Of a stretch of 64,000 bases of DNA, positions 1 through 10,515 are shown one piece after another. The DNA lies in contig NC_083869.1 of NCBI RefSeq assembly GCF_032452875.1, positions 82,764,501 to 82,828,500 of the forward strand, read 5' to 3'. The notes beneath the pieces were generated by a model. That model saw nothing but the letters and a program-made list of their open reading frames with translations. It was not told the origin of the DNA and made no database searches. The position numbers and the translations under genes were made by a program. Position 1 is the first letter of the stretch. Every line of letters begins with the position of its first letter. This DNA comes from Bos javanicus. Lineage: Eukaryota; Chordata; Mammalia; Artiodactyla; Bovidae.

Positions 1-1160
1 TCTTAATTCAATAATATATTCACAGCTAAACATTTTAACATTTTGCATCATTACAACTGCCTAAAGTATATGTATCTTTGCTGTTTTGCAATATGCTTGG
101 TCTGAATTCTAAGTAATGACTCAAGAGATAGATTGTTTATCCTGGCATGTTTTCAGCTGGCTTTGGAGTTAATTTCTTATATGGTTGATAAGTTAGATAA
201 GATAATGTAGATAAACTGCTTAGCACAATGACTGGTCCATAGTAAATGCTCATTGCATGTTTAGTTTGATCACAAATAGTAATCAAAGAAGATAATTTAA
301 GGACTCTCTCTAGACATACTTTCATATTAATTTTTAATATATGCATGCATGAAAAGTTCACATCGTTTAACTCTCTAAATAATTCTCAGCTTCAAGCTAA
401 TGAAAGAGTTGACTGTTTTCATCCCAGACAGTTGGTAATCCTGAGACAATAGCCAAGCTAAAGTGGTGTCTGACTGTCTGTGCCCTCTGCAAGTGAAGGC
501 AGAGTGTGAAGCATTTTTCACTTCTCCAAATCTCAGGGAACTCTGACTAGACTGTCAGTATGGTCTTTGATAAAAGGCAAATTGGAAGGATGGGGTACAT
601 GTAACCTAATAGAGTACTTTATCTTACAACAGGGAAAGCGCTTAACAATAAATCCTTTCCTACCCATACATCAGCAAGCCTAGGTAGCTTCTTTTAGTTG
701 AGTAAAGAGGAACTAAATAAAGAATTTATTTTTATAAATTTCAGGTTCTATCTGATAGGATTTGCCATCTATAAGAAATTCATCACTGATGAACTTGGCC
801 AGAACTGCTTGCAATCCTTTTATTTATTTATTTATTTTTTGAGAATTTTTTTCACATTTATCTAAATACTTTCCCCTTGTTAATGTCATTGACTTTAGGG
901 TGACTATTTTATATACCAATAAAAATTTAATATGTATGATATAGTTTATATTTATTATAAATATTTATATACATGTCCTTTAAATGATTCATTCCTAGAG
1001 CTAAGGTCTACAAAGTTTCAAACTTCATCAGAAGCAAAATTGTTTTTGAAATTCATGAGCATTACAGCTCTTAACAGTATGTTAGCAGCAAACTTTTAGT
1101 TAAAAAAATAAAAAGCTCATGATTTCTAAAGGAATGAAGTTAAGATTGAGAGAGAAAAAT
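1..1160. other. AT-rich stretch without recognised gene or repeat
   Basis: No long open frame, splice-flanked coding segment or known repeat is recognised. The only patterned sequence is a short TTTA run at about 817-840. The longest frame (74 codons, minus strand) has the composition of chance AT-rich sequence. Confidence 0.5.
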
Positions 1161-1162
1161 TA

Positions 1163-2600
1163 CAGACACGCTTCAGAGATATTGGGGTTTTGTTCCAAAC
1201 CACCAAAATAAAAAGTCACAAGACATTTTTGGTTTTTCAGTGCATTTAAAGATCGTTTTCATGATATTGTAATCAATTAAGTGTATAACAGCTTTATGTC
1301 TAGAAAAACAATGTACATAACATAAAAAATATTTTACTGCTAAAAAATGCTATTGTCCAAACAATCAGAGAGTCATAATCCTCTTGATTCTAGAGGGTCT
1401 TGTCTCAATGTTGATGGCTGTTGACTGAACAGGGTTGTGGTTGCTGAAGGTTGGAACAGCAATTTACTAAAATAAAACAATGAAGTTTGCCACAATGACT
1501 AACTCTTTCTTTCACAAAGGATTTCTCTATAGTATGCAATGTTGTTTGATAGGATTTTACCCACAGAGAACTTCTTTCAAAGTTGGAGCTAATTCTCTTA
1601 AACCCTGCTGCTGCTTTAACTAAGTTTCTGCAATATTCTAAATCCTTTGCTGTTGTTTCAACACTTCACAGCATCTTCACCAGGTGTATATTCCTTCTCA
1701 GGAAACCACTTTCTTTGCTCATGCATAAGAAGCAACTCTTCAGCTGCACAAGTTTTATCCTGAGATTGCAGCAATTTAGTCCCATCTTCAGGCTCTACTT
1801 AAAATGTTAGTTCTTTTCTATTTCCACCACAGTTACCTTCCTCTGAACTTGAGCCCTTCAAAGTCATCCATGAGAGCTGGAATCAACATCCTTAAAGCTT
1901 CTATTAAGGTTGATATGTTGACCTCTTCCTATGAATCACAATTGCTCTTAATGTCATCTAAAAGAGTGAATCCTTTCCAGAAGGTTTCCAATTTATTTTG
2001 CCCAGATCCATCAGAGGAATCACTATCTATGGCAGCTATAGCCTTACAAAATGTATTGCTTAAATAATAAGACTTGAAAGTCAAAATTATTCCTTGATAC
2101 ATGGGCTGTGAAGGATGTTGTGTTAGCAGGCATGAAAATAACATTAATCTGTTTGTATATCTCCATCAGAGCTCTTGGGTGACCAGGTGCATTGTCAATG
2201 ACCAGGAATATTTTGAAAGGAATCTTTTTTTTCTGAGCAATAGGTTTCAACAGTGGGGTGAAAATATTCAGTAAACCATGCTGTAAAAACATGTGCTATC
2301 ATCCGTTCTTCATTGTTCCATTTACAGAGCACAGGCAGGGTAGATTTAGCATAATTTTTAAGGACTCTACTTTTTTTCAGAATGGTAAATGAACACTGGC
2401 TTCAACTTAAAGTGACCAGCGAGATTCATTAGCCTCTAGCAAGAGAGTCAGCCTGTTCTTCAAAGCTTTGAAGCCAGGCACTGACTTCTCTCTAGCTGCG
2501 AAAAGTATTAGATGGCATCTTCTTTCAACATAACAGGCTGTTTTGTCCACATTGAAAATCTGTTTTTTAGTGCTGTCATATTCATTAATTGGCTAGCTGT
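1163..2600 (-). mobile_element. Tigger1-type DNA transposon (pogo/mariner superfamily), truncated
   Basis: The left end begins cagacacgcttcagagata directly after a TA dinucleotide (1161-1162), as expected for the Tigger terminal repeat and its TA target. The interior follows the Tigger1 consensus in antisense. Minus-strand frames at 2044-2292 and 1929-2144 hold the transposase core, including the IDNAPGHPRAL block with a DDE aspartate and the downstream MPANTTS block, followed by the DSDSSDGSGQ tail region. The two blocks lie in different frames, so the transposase is dead. The element stops near 2600 where retroviral sequence starts; its other terminal repeat is not visible in the window. 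An ancient, non-ruminant-specific element; family call by eye. Confidence 0.85.
1929..2292 (-). pseudogene. Tigger transposase remnant, frameshifted
   Basis: Two overlapping minus-strand frames carry the C-terminal half of a CENP-B/pogo-like DDE transposase. The upstream one (2044-2292) has the catalytic-core motif VIDNAPGHP followed by FMPANTTS; the downstream one (1929-2144) has YQGIILTFKSYYLSNTF and an acidic serine-rich segment. In intact Tigger proteins these are continuous, so at least one frameshift separates them. No N-terminal DNA-binding domain is present, because the element is truncated. No function is expected. Confidence 0.75.
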
Positions 2601-2619
2601 TTGGTGCAAGAAGCCATAA

Positions 2620-3771
2620 GCTAGGAGAGCAGCATTACAGAACCATGACCTAATAGGGATTGCCACCTTAGTTCCACAGACTAATTTGCCAGAAACTCCT
2701 TCATATACTGAAGGTGAGACTCTTAAAGCTAAGAGTGAGGGCTTTCAAGAAGATCATATGGGGTGGTTCCAAAAGGAGGGACTCCTTTTTCTGCCTGGGA
2801 ATCTCCAACGGAAGTTGGTTAACTCCTTACATGCCACTACTCATTTAGGAGAAAAGGCCCTCCAAATATTACTAGAAAGGTCCTTCAGAGGAACAGGCCT
2901 CCAAACAACTATAAGACAGGTGGTCTCCTCTTGTCCCACTTGCCAATTAAACAACCCCCAAGAAGCTCTAAGACCCCAGCTGGCCCAGCCCATCCAACGA
3001 CGTGGGGCCTACCCAGGAGAGGACTGGCAGATGGACTTCACCCAGATGCCAGTTTCTCAAGGGTATAAATACCTATTAGTCATGATAGATTCATTCACAG
3101 GATGGATTGAAGGCTTTCCCACCCGGACTGAGAAGGCTAAGGAGGTGGTAAAAAAACTGCTCCATGAAATCATTCCAAGATTTGGTCTGCCCAGGTCATT
3201 ACAAAGTGACAATGGGACATCATTTACTTCTAAGGTCACCCAAGGGGTCTCAAAAGCATTGGACATTACTTATTATCTCCATTGTGCCTGGAGGCCTCAA
3301 TCTTCAGGAAAAGTAGAAAGAGCCAATCAATTCTTAAAATCAGCAGTAAAAAAGATAACTCAGGAGACCTCCCTGGGATGGAAGGAGGCTTTACCAATAG
3401 CTCTCCTCCGCACCCATATTTCCCCTAAGGAACAGGTTGGTCTTAGTCCTTATGAGATGCTATATGGGAGGCCTTTTGTTTATGTCAATGACCTCTTCCT
3501 AGATCCAGAGGTTCAGACCCTCCAGTCTTATACCATGGCCATTGGGCAATTCCAACAGGATATACGCTTGTGGGGTATGAACCAGCACCCAAAAGACTCC
3601 AAAGAGTCACCACTATATGCTCCAGGAACTCAAGTCCTAATAAAAGTCTGGAAAGATGGGTCCCCAAAGGCTCAACTCCAGCCCACATGGAAGGGCCCCT
3701 ACCCTGTAATACTTTCTACCCCCACAGCAGTCAAGGTACCAGGACGTGACTCCTGGATTCACTACTCATGA
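2620..3771 (+). pseudogene. ERV pol remnant: integrase with intact DD35E
   Basis: A frame open for 383 codons between a TAA at 2617-2619 and a TGA at 3769-3771. Numbering residues from the TTG at 2686: the zinc-binding HHCC residues are H49, H53, C83 and C86; the catalytic triad is D117, D175 and E211, with exactly 35 residues between the last two; a GPY motif of the gammaretroviral C-terminal domain is at 337-339. Integrases of this kind join viral DNA ends to host DNA in the nucleus. The TGA falls just before a conserved basic stretch and the same frame stays open to TAG at 3937-3939, so the stop probably arose by mutation, for example CGA to TGA. RNase H is only a stub and there is no reverse transcriptase, protease or gag here, so the copy cannot replicate. 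Confidence 0.85.
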
Positions 3772-3939
3772 GTCAAGCCATGGAAGAAAACAGAAGAGGA
3801 CACTCAATACACCTGTGAGCCCCTGGGAGATCTCAGATACCTATTCAGAACTACCAATGAGTGGCATTCTAATGAACACCCCCAAAATCTGGTTTCTGGG
3901 GATAAGATTTCTCAGGATAACTCTAAGGAGCCAACATAG

Positions 3940-4364
3940 CTTGAAAGAGACTGTACTCTAAGACAGACAGGAGATAGATCTTCTGATTCCTGAACAAAGA
4001 GGGACTTGAGCTATCCTGGCAATGTGAATTTAAAATTGACCAATGTCCCTACTAGTCCTTGTTATGCTATATTGACGATGCTTATGATTATTCCATGTAC
4101 TGCCAATTGTCTAACCTGTTTTGTCTCTGCCCAGGTCAACCAGCTACAACATGCAGTGCCAGTTCAACAAAGATATAAAACTACAGCTGACCACAGAAAA
4201 TATCACACACCCTTGGACACTGCTATAAGGACTCTGAGGCTTGAGACTAGCAAGAGGGGGAGGCCCAATACCCCTCGCCACCCCAGTTCAGCAGGAAGTA
4301 GCCTGAAAGACCTTGACGCCCCTATTCCCAAAGAATTGGGCCTCCCATCTCTTGAGGGGGGGAA
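3940..4364 (+). pseudogene. Degraded ERV env remnant and polypurine tract
   Basis: Between the pol frame and the LTR only about 0.4 kb remains where a gammaretroviral env would need roughly 2 kb. A frame at 4006-4374 has a hydrophobic segment (about 4057-4130) followed by a polar tail, resembling the membrane anchor and cytoplasmic tail of a transmembrane subunit. The surface subunit, fusion peptide and ectodomain are absent. A purine-rich tract at 4355-4364 sits directly before the LTR TG and would be the plus-strand primer. The domain assignment is an inference from position and hydrophobicity. Confidence 0.5.
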
Positions 4365-4667
4365 TGTTAGGTAGGTAGAATAGGGAAAAGGAGTCCAAAA
4401 TGGCAGTGGCTAAAAGACAAGGAAGGTCCGAGGACCAGAGTGAAAACTTCAGGCAGAACAAACAGCACTCCTGGCTAAACCCAATTTGCATAGGGCAGGC
4501 CCAGGTCGAAGAAAAAACATATAAAAGGAGGAGCCAAAGCGCTTTCTCTTGGACTCTCTCTCCAGCGTGCGTGAGCTCTTTTCTTTCTCTCTCTCTCTCT
4601 CTTCCTCTCTCCCTCTCTCCCTCTCTCCCTCTTGCTATCTTCTAAATAAAATGGAGCTGTAACACTG
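4365..4667 (+). promoter_or_regulatory. ERV 3' LTR, U3-R only, with TATA box and poly(A) signal
   Basis: Starts with TG immediately after the polypurine tract. TATAAAA lies at 4520-4526 and AATAAA at 4645-4650, 125 bp apart. Between them is a CT-rich tract (about 4574-4632) belonging to R. The LTR has no U5: it gives way to an A-rich tail at 4668. As a promoter it would fire rightward into old L1 sequence; nothing suggests that it is active. Confidence 0.7.
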
Positions 4668-4697
4668 AAAACAAACAAACAAACAAATAAATAAAAA
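4574..4697 (+). repeat. CT-rich tract and AAAC/AAAT tail
   Basis: Polypyrimidine run of CT and CCCT units at 4574-4632 within the LTR R region, then the A-rich tail with AAAC units turning into AAAT at 4668-4697. Both are simple-sequence stretches likely to vary in length. Confidence 0.7.
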
Positions 4698-4705
4698 AGC
4701 TGTTA

Positions 4706-5582
4706 CGGGAAAATTCCTGTAAAGTCTTAATGCAGATAATTATATATTTTTGTTTCTTTGGGGTCAATACCTAGAAGTGGAACTGGTGGATCAACTCCAC
4801 TCAAAGATATGTTTAACTTTATAAAAAACTGAAAAACTTTTCCAAAGTGGATTTACTATTTACATCCCTTCCAGCAACATGTGAGAATCCCAGTTACTTC
4901 ACATCTTAAACCAGAAGTATTATCAGTCTTTTAAAAATTTTACATATCTAGCTGGGGTGCAATGTTAGCCTATTGTTGTTTTCATTTTTATTTTACTGGT
5001 ACTAATTATGTTGAGCTTATTCTATTTTTTTTTTCAGTTCATCCCTCATTTTTGTGAATTGCCTGATTTTCAATTGCTCTGCCCAATTTTATTGAATTGT
5101 TTTTCACTTTACTTTTCAGATATGCAATCTCTTTATATATTCTGCACATAAATGTTTATCTTTTCATAGATTATCTAAATTTTTATTGAATGAACTTATT
5201 TTATTTTGATTTTACATATGTGCTTTTGGTGTCAAGTGTAAGTACTCTGTATGCTCTTCATTTCCTTCTTTTAACTTATTAAACTGGCTGAAACTCCTAG
5301 GACAATGTTAAAAAGAGTAGTGGTGAGAGAGAACATACTTGCCTTCCTTCTGATTTCAGGGAGAAAGCATTCTGTCTTTCATCACTAAATACGACATTTG
5401 TTTAGGTGCTCTATATGTACTTTATCAAGTTAAAAAATTCCCTCTGTTCCTAGCTTGCTAAGAGTTTTTATTATGAATCATGTTGGGCTTAAGTGATTTT
5501 TCTTCATCAATTGACATGATCATTCTAGTTTTCTTCTTTAGCTGGTTGCTGTGATGATTATGTTGACTGATTTTTTAATGTT
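4706..5582 (-). mobile_element. Old L1 fragment (ORF2 3' part), left piece
   Basis: Reads as antisense ORF2 of an old mammalian L1: the block complementary to the conserved PSIPLLGI region is at about 4765-4830, and the block complementary to the reverse transcriptase region (containing gagaaagcattctgtctttc) is at 5360-5380. No frame is intact. The L1 is interrupted by a BovB and resumes at 6257. Confidence 0.75.
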
Positions 5583-6256
5583 CAGTTCAGTCACTCAGTC
5601 GTGTCTGACTCTTTGTGACCCCATGGACAGGAGCGTGTCAGGCCTCCCTGTCCATCACCAACTCCCAGAGTTTACCCAAACTCTTGTCCATAGAGTCAGT
5701 GATACCATCCAACCGTCTCGTCTGTCATCCCCTTCTCCTCCAACCTTCAATCTTTCCTGGCATCAGGATCTTTTCAAATGAATCAGCATCAGGTGGCCAA
5801 AGTATTGGAGTTTCAGCTTCAACATCAGTCCTTCCAATGAACATTCAGGACTGATCTCCTTTAGAATGGACTGGTTGGATCTCGTCGCAGTCCAAAGGAC
5901 TCTCAAGAGTCTTCTCCGAACCATAATTCAAAAGGATCGATTCTTTGGTGCTCAGCTTTCCTTATAGTCCAACTCTCATATCCATACATGACTACTGGAA
6001 AAACCACAGCTTTGACTAGATGGACCTTTGTTGGCAAGTAATGTCTCTGCTTTTGAATGCGCTATCTAGGTTGGTCATAAATTTCCTTCCAAGCAGTAAG
6101 CGTTATTTTAATTTCATGACTGCAATCACCATCTGCAGTGATTTTGGAGCCCAGAAAAATAAAATCAGCCACTGTTTCATCTCTTTGCCATAAAGTGATG
6201 GGACCAGATGCCATGACCTTAGTTTTCTGAATGTTGAGCTTTAAGCCAACTTTTTA
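5583..6256 (-). mobile_element. BovB LINE fragment inserted in L1
   Basis: Starts with the antisense BovB 3' end (agttcagtcactcagtcgtg) and runs to about the gagctttaagccaac region, about 0.67 kb of the 3' part of the RTE reverse transcriptase unit. aatgtt at 5577-5582 and 6258-6263 may be the target duplication. No RT frame survives. Confidence 0.85.
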
Positions 6257-6455
6257 GAATGTTAAACAAGATTTTAAAATAAATTCCCCTTGGTAAAGTG
6301 TATAATTCTTATTGTATATTCTTGGGTTTCATTTCTAATATTTTGTTGAGAATATTTGCTTCTATATTCATGGGAGATAATAATCTAATTTTTTTTCTTT
6401 TTATAACACCTCAATCTGTTTTAGTATTAGGACTATTCTGATCCCATAAAAATAG
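6257..6455 (-). mobile_element. Old L1 fragment, right piece of the split copy
   Basis: The L1 ORF2 antisense sequence resumes after the BovB at the corresponding point (cattttgttgag-type block near 6335, the start of the next domain at 6410-6455) and then fades into unassigned DNA. Continuity across the BovB gives the order of events: L1 first, BovB later. Confidence 0.65.
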
Positions 6456-6884
6456 TTAAGGGTACAGACTGTGACAAGAGATTCTAATTGTATTAAAAAT
6501 GTATGAAATAATCTCACTAAAGGTCACTGGGGGAAATGTGCTGACTTCAGTAATTTTGGAAATGAAGGGAGCCTGGACTCTGTAAGAAAATAGTGAGAAG
6601 AAAGAGTTTATAGATAGTATATGCTAGTCAGTAAAGTTTTCCCACTGTGTGTAGTATCAGCAATTCTGATGTGCTGCTGCACATGCATGCTGGAACTGAA
6701 TAATTGACTAAATGGATGGTGGATCAACATCACAGTGTCTCACTGTTGGAGTGGAAATTTACAAATCAGCAAAGGAAAGAGGCTAGAATGATCTACGGGG
6801 TAATAGATCAGAGTTGGAAACTTCAGTAAGAATTCATGTTTAACTTAATATACATTTATGTGTGTATATATATGACAACTACAT
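6456..6884. other. Unassigned stretch, possibly decayed repeat
   Basis: No gene. The moderate complexity suggests a decayed interspersed repeat that I cannot name with confidence. Confidence 0.35.
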
Positions 6885-6932
6885 GTTGTGTGCTAAGTTG
6901 CTTCAGTTGTGTCCAATTTTGTGCAACCCTAC
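6885..6932 (-). mobile_element. Bov-tA SINE, left piece of a split copy
   Basis: Antisense end of a Bov-tA (tgctaagttgcttcagttg then the gtccaattttgtgcaaccct block). The remainder of the same SINE is at 8165-8335, separated by a BOV-A2 and a BovB. Confidence 0.75.
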
Positions 6933-7207
6933 GGAGAAGGCAATGGCACCCCACTCCAGTACTCTTGCCTGGAAAATCCCATGGGCAGAGAAGCCTGGTA
7001 GGCTGCAGTCCATGGGGTCGCTAACAGTCGGACACGACTGAGCGACTTCACTTTCACTTTTCACTTTCCTGCATTGGAGAAGGAAATGGCAACCCACTCC
7101 AGTGTTCTTGCCTGGAGAATCCCAGGGACGGGGGAGCCTGGTGGGCTGCCGTCTATGGGGTCGCACAGAGTCGGACACGACTGAAGCAACTTAGCAGCAG
7201 CAGCAGC
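6933..7207 (+). mobile_element. BOV-A2 SINE (two Bov-A monomers, AGC tail)
   Basis: First monomer begins ggagaaggcaatggcaccc, second begins at about 7076 with ggagaaggaaatggcaaccc; ends in an AGC trinucleotide tail (7194-7207). Little diverged from the consensus I know, so a fairly young copy. Confidence 0.9.
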
Positions 7208-7221
7208 ATGGACTGTAGCCT

Positions 7222-8164
7222 CAACAGACTGGTTCCAAATAGGAAAAGGAGTTCGTCAAGGCTGTATATTGTCACCCTGCTTATTTAACTTATATGCAGA
7301 GTACATCATGAGAAACGCTGGACTGGAAGAAACACAAGCTGGAATCAAGATTGCTGGGAGAAATATCAATAACTTCAGATATGCAGATGACACCACCCTT
7401 ATGGCAGAAAGTGAAGAGGAACTAAAAAGCCTCTTGATGAAAGTGAAAGTGGAGAGTGAAAAAGTCAGCTTAAAGCTCAACATTCAGAAAACAAAGATCA
7501 TGGCATCTGGTCCCATCACTTCGTGGGAAATAGATGGGGAAACAGTGGAAACAGTGTCAGACTTTATTTTTCTGGGCTCCAAAATCACTGCAGATGGTGA
7601 CTGCAGCCATGAAATTAAAAGATGCTTACTCCTTGGAAGGAAAGTTATGACCAAACTAGATAGCATATTCAAAAGCAGAGACATTACTTTGCCAACAAAG
7701 GTTCATCTAGTCAAGGCTATGGTTTTTCCTGTGGTCATGTATGGATGTGAGAGTTGGATTGTGAAGAAGGCTGAGCACTGAAGAATTGATGCTTTTGAAC
7801 TGTGGTGTTGGAGAAGACTCTTGAGAGTCCCTTGGACTGCAAGGAGATCCAACCAGTCCATTCTGAAGGAGATCAGCCCTGGGATTTCTTAGGAGGGAAT
7901 GATGCTGAAGCTGAAACTCCAATACTTTGGCCACCTCATGCGAAGAGCAGACTCATTGGAAAAGACTCTAATGCTGGGAGGGATTGGGGGCAGGAGGAGA
8001 AGGGGATGACAGAGGATGAGATGGCTGGATGGCATCACTGACTCGATAGACATGAGTCTGAGTGAACTCCGGGAGTTGGTGATGGACAGGGAGGCCTGGC
8101 GTGCTGCGATTCATGGGGTGGCAATGAGTCGGACATGACTGAGTAACTGAACTGAACTGAACTG
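7222..8164 (+). mobile_element. BovB LINE fragment with RT C-terminal part
   Basis: 5'-truncated at the sequence encoding the TDWFQIGKG region and complete at the 3' end (gaactgaactgaactga). Flanked by a perfect 14-bp target duplication, atggactgtagcct, at 7208-7221 and 8165-8178. The 170-codon frame 7269-7781 carries part of the RTE-clade reverse transcriptase, including YADD at residues 38-41 (the catalytic aspartates) and the thumb region up to CESW. The frame ends in a stop within the element. Confidence 0.92.
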
Positions 8165-8335
8165 ATGGACTGTAGCCTACCAGGCTCCTCTATCCATGGG
8201 ATTCTCCAGGCAAGAATACTTAAGTGGATTGCCATGCCCTTCTCAGGGCATTTTCCTGAGGGACCATACCTGTGTCTCTTACATCTCCTGCATTGGCAGA
8301 TAGATTCTTTACCACTAACGCCACCTGGGAAGCCC
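8165..8335 (-). mobile_element. Bov-tA SINE, right piece
   Basis: Completes the SINE begun at 6885: runs from atggactgtagcct through the monomer and into the antisense tRNA-Glu head, ending in ccacctgggaagccc. The pol III box region is degenerate; this is not a functional tRNA. Confidence 0.85.
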
Positions 8336-8400
8336 ACATATAGTCTACATATACAAATAGATATATGTATATACATAGGTTAATATATGCACATATATTT
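8336..8400. repeat. TA-rich simple sequence
   Basis: Alternating TA/CA steps (atatatgtatatacata) directly at the end of the Bov-tA. Confidence 0.55.
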
Positions 8401-8504
8401 ATTTCCTCTGTTAGCTGAGAGCACACACACAAAAAAAACGATACTCCATTACTAACAATAAGCACACCTAGCACCCAAATCTTTGTTTCTAATACCAGTC
8501 TCCA

Positions 8505-9420
8505 ATAAAAGAAACCAGGGCTCCTTGGAGAAATGGATATTTCTAAGAATGTGGTAGGAAACATATATAAGATGAGTCTAGAGCATCTGGTAGCAGCAGA
8601 AAGTAAGAAAGTGCACAAAAACAAACTTTGTTGGGGTATGTCAAAGGGGCACAGGTGCCAACTAAAACAGTTTTCATGAAGTTCAAAGCTGGAATACTTT
8701 GAGCAAACAAAATAAATAATAGAGTTTGTAACTGAATTATAACTCAAATTACAAAATACGTATTCATGAGCACATATTTATATAAGTAAATGATTAAATA
8801 AATAAATGGAGTAAAACCTCCCATACTGAAGAATTCCAAATAAATTATGTAGACAATTCCATAGTTAAAGTAAGAGGTCATAATTCCTCACATCTTAAAT
8901 GTGGGATGTGACTTACTTCTAAAGAGCAGGGCATGGAAAGCAGAGAAAACAAGGGTAACTTTGTGAGAAAAACCTGACAAACACCATATCATTCATATAT
9001 TTAAGACCAATATTACAGTCAAGAATGACATTGATAATAAACACTCTTGATACAATATGATGAAAAAGCACCTTAACACTATGATTTTCCTCCCCTAAAC
9101 TCATACTCCAGTCTATTATAAGAAAAACATCATATAAATTACAATAAAATAAAGTTCTACAACATACCTGACCAGTACTCCTTAAAGCTGTCAAAGTCAT
9201 CATAAACAAGAAAAGAAGGAGAAACTGTTATAGACATATAGAGCCTAAAAATATCATGACAACTAAATATAATATGAGTGAGATCCTAAAACAGAAACAG
9301 AGTAAAGCTAAGGCAATATCAATAATCTATGTAGTTTAGGTCATAATATAGCAATATTGCTTCACTAATGATAGCAAAAGTACCATACGGATAGAAAATA
9401 TTAATAATAAAGCAATCTGA
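8505..9420 (+). mobile_element. Old L1 3' UTR (L1M type)
   Basis: Follows the 3' end region of old mammalian L1 elements, with recognisable blocks such as gtcaaaggggcacaggtgcc (8640-8659) and cctgaccagtactccttaaa (9167-9186). No ORF2 sequence is present; the 175-codon minus frame over its left part is chance. Confidence 0.65.
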
Positions 9421-10271
9421 CTTTAGAGGCATGTACAAGAATTGACTATACTCTGCTGTTTTTTTATCATAAAAAATAAAAATCATGGAATTGTTTGCTT
9501 AATTTTAAGTCAAATTGTATCAACATGAATCAAAACAATCTATAATAGTAAATATAAGATAATACATATGTTAACCACTATAAAATTATTTTATTAATGT
9601 ATTAAAATACTTGCCTAGGTATATTTTTTCTTCTTGGATGATGGTTACTATCAATATAGTTAATTCTCATGGCATCAGCATGTATTTCACTTTTTGTATC
9701 CAACCACCTTTCCTCTCAAGCCTATAATATTTCCAGACTAAAACTTTAATCAGTGCCTTAGGTAAGCTTAGCATTCAAGGTTGTTTCTGCAAGTTAATTA
9801 AAAAGAAATTAACAATAACATTTTATTTAACACTTTGTTAAAATTAATCACTCTGTAATTAAATATGATTTGCTGAAAGAATGTTTGAAATGAGGCTTTA
9901 AAAATAGCTAAACATAAATCTAAGCCCTTCTACACACAATGCAACTGCTTTTGTCAAAAGTATAAACATGGCATGATATTTTTGTTGTTGTTTCACTTAA
10001 ATACAAACCTGCAGGGTATATCTTTCTTCTAAAAAAATAACCATATAAACTGAATATGTTTTTATGAGAAAACAGACCACTTTTCATGTAGTTATTAGCA
10101 TGTTGCAATTATTAGACTACTTTTCATAAAAGCAAACAGAAGTAACTTTTAGTTTTCAAAATATAATTAATATATTTTCATGTGCAAATTTAATTATTGC
10201 AGAGGATATCACATAAAGCAGAACAAAATTTAATTAAAGTTGTATTGCCATTTGTTAAAAATTGTCACTGT
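9421..10271. other. AT-rich stretch without recognised gene or repeat
   Basis: Very AT-rich, with many short A and T runs and no frame with coding character. Confidence 0.45.
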
Positions 10272-10282
10272 ATTAGTTTACT

Positions 10283-10504
10283 TTTGTTGTTGTTTAGTTG
10301 CTAAGTCGTAGCTAAGTCGTATCTGACTCTGTGATCTCATGGACTGCAGCCTGCCAGACTCCTCTGTCCATGGGATTTCCTGAACAAGAATACTGGAGTA
10401 GGTTGCCATTTCCTTCTCCAAGGGATCTACCCAACCCAGGAATCAAATCTGCGTCTCCTACAATGGCAGGTGTCTTCTTTACCCATAAGCCACCAAGGAA
10501 GCCC
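10283..10504 (-). mobile_element. Bov-tA SINE
   Basis: Antisense copy starting at ttgttgttgtttagttgct and ending in the reversed tRNA-Glu head (ccaccaaggaagccc). Flanked by attagtttact at 10272-10282 and 10505-10515. Confidence 0.9.
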
Positions 10505-10515
10505 ATTAGTTTACT

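Larger units (their letters stand above)
2603..4697 (+). mobile_element. Class I (gammaretrovirus-like) ERV 3' portion, probably an L1-processed copy
   Basis: Order along the strand: end of RNase H (about 2603-2640), integrase (2620-3771), a collapsed env region (about 3940-4350), a purine-rich tract (4355-4364) and an LTR start (TG at 4365). The LTR has a TATA box (4520-4526) and AATAAA (4645-4650), but no U5. Seventeen bases after AATAAA it turns into an A-rich tail (4668-4697) made of AAAC and AAAT units. The 7-mer agctgtt lies at 2595-2601 and again at 4698-4704. Starting inside pol and ending at the poly(A) site with a tail and short flanking repeat is the pattern of target-primed retroposition of a retroviral RNA rather than proviral integration. 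The flanks differ (Tigger1 left, L1 right), so a pre-existing junction must be assumed. Confidence 0.75.

Noticed and set aside
4400..4645. Frames over the LTR (81 codons plus, 67 codons minus) as genes
   Set aside because: They arise from the CT-rich R region and LTR sequence; low complexity with no family resemblance.
8220..8747. 175-codon minus-strand frame
   Set aside because: Runs from Bov-tA into old L1 3' UTR; its composition is that of antisense repeat sequence.
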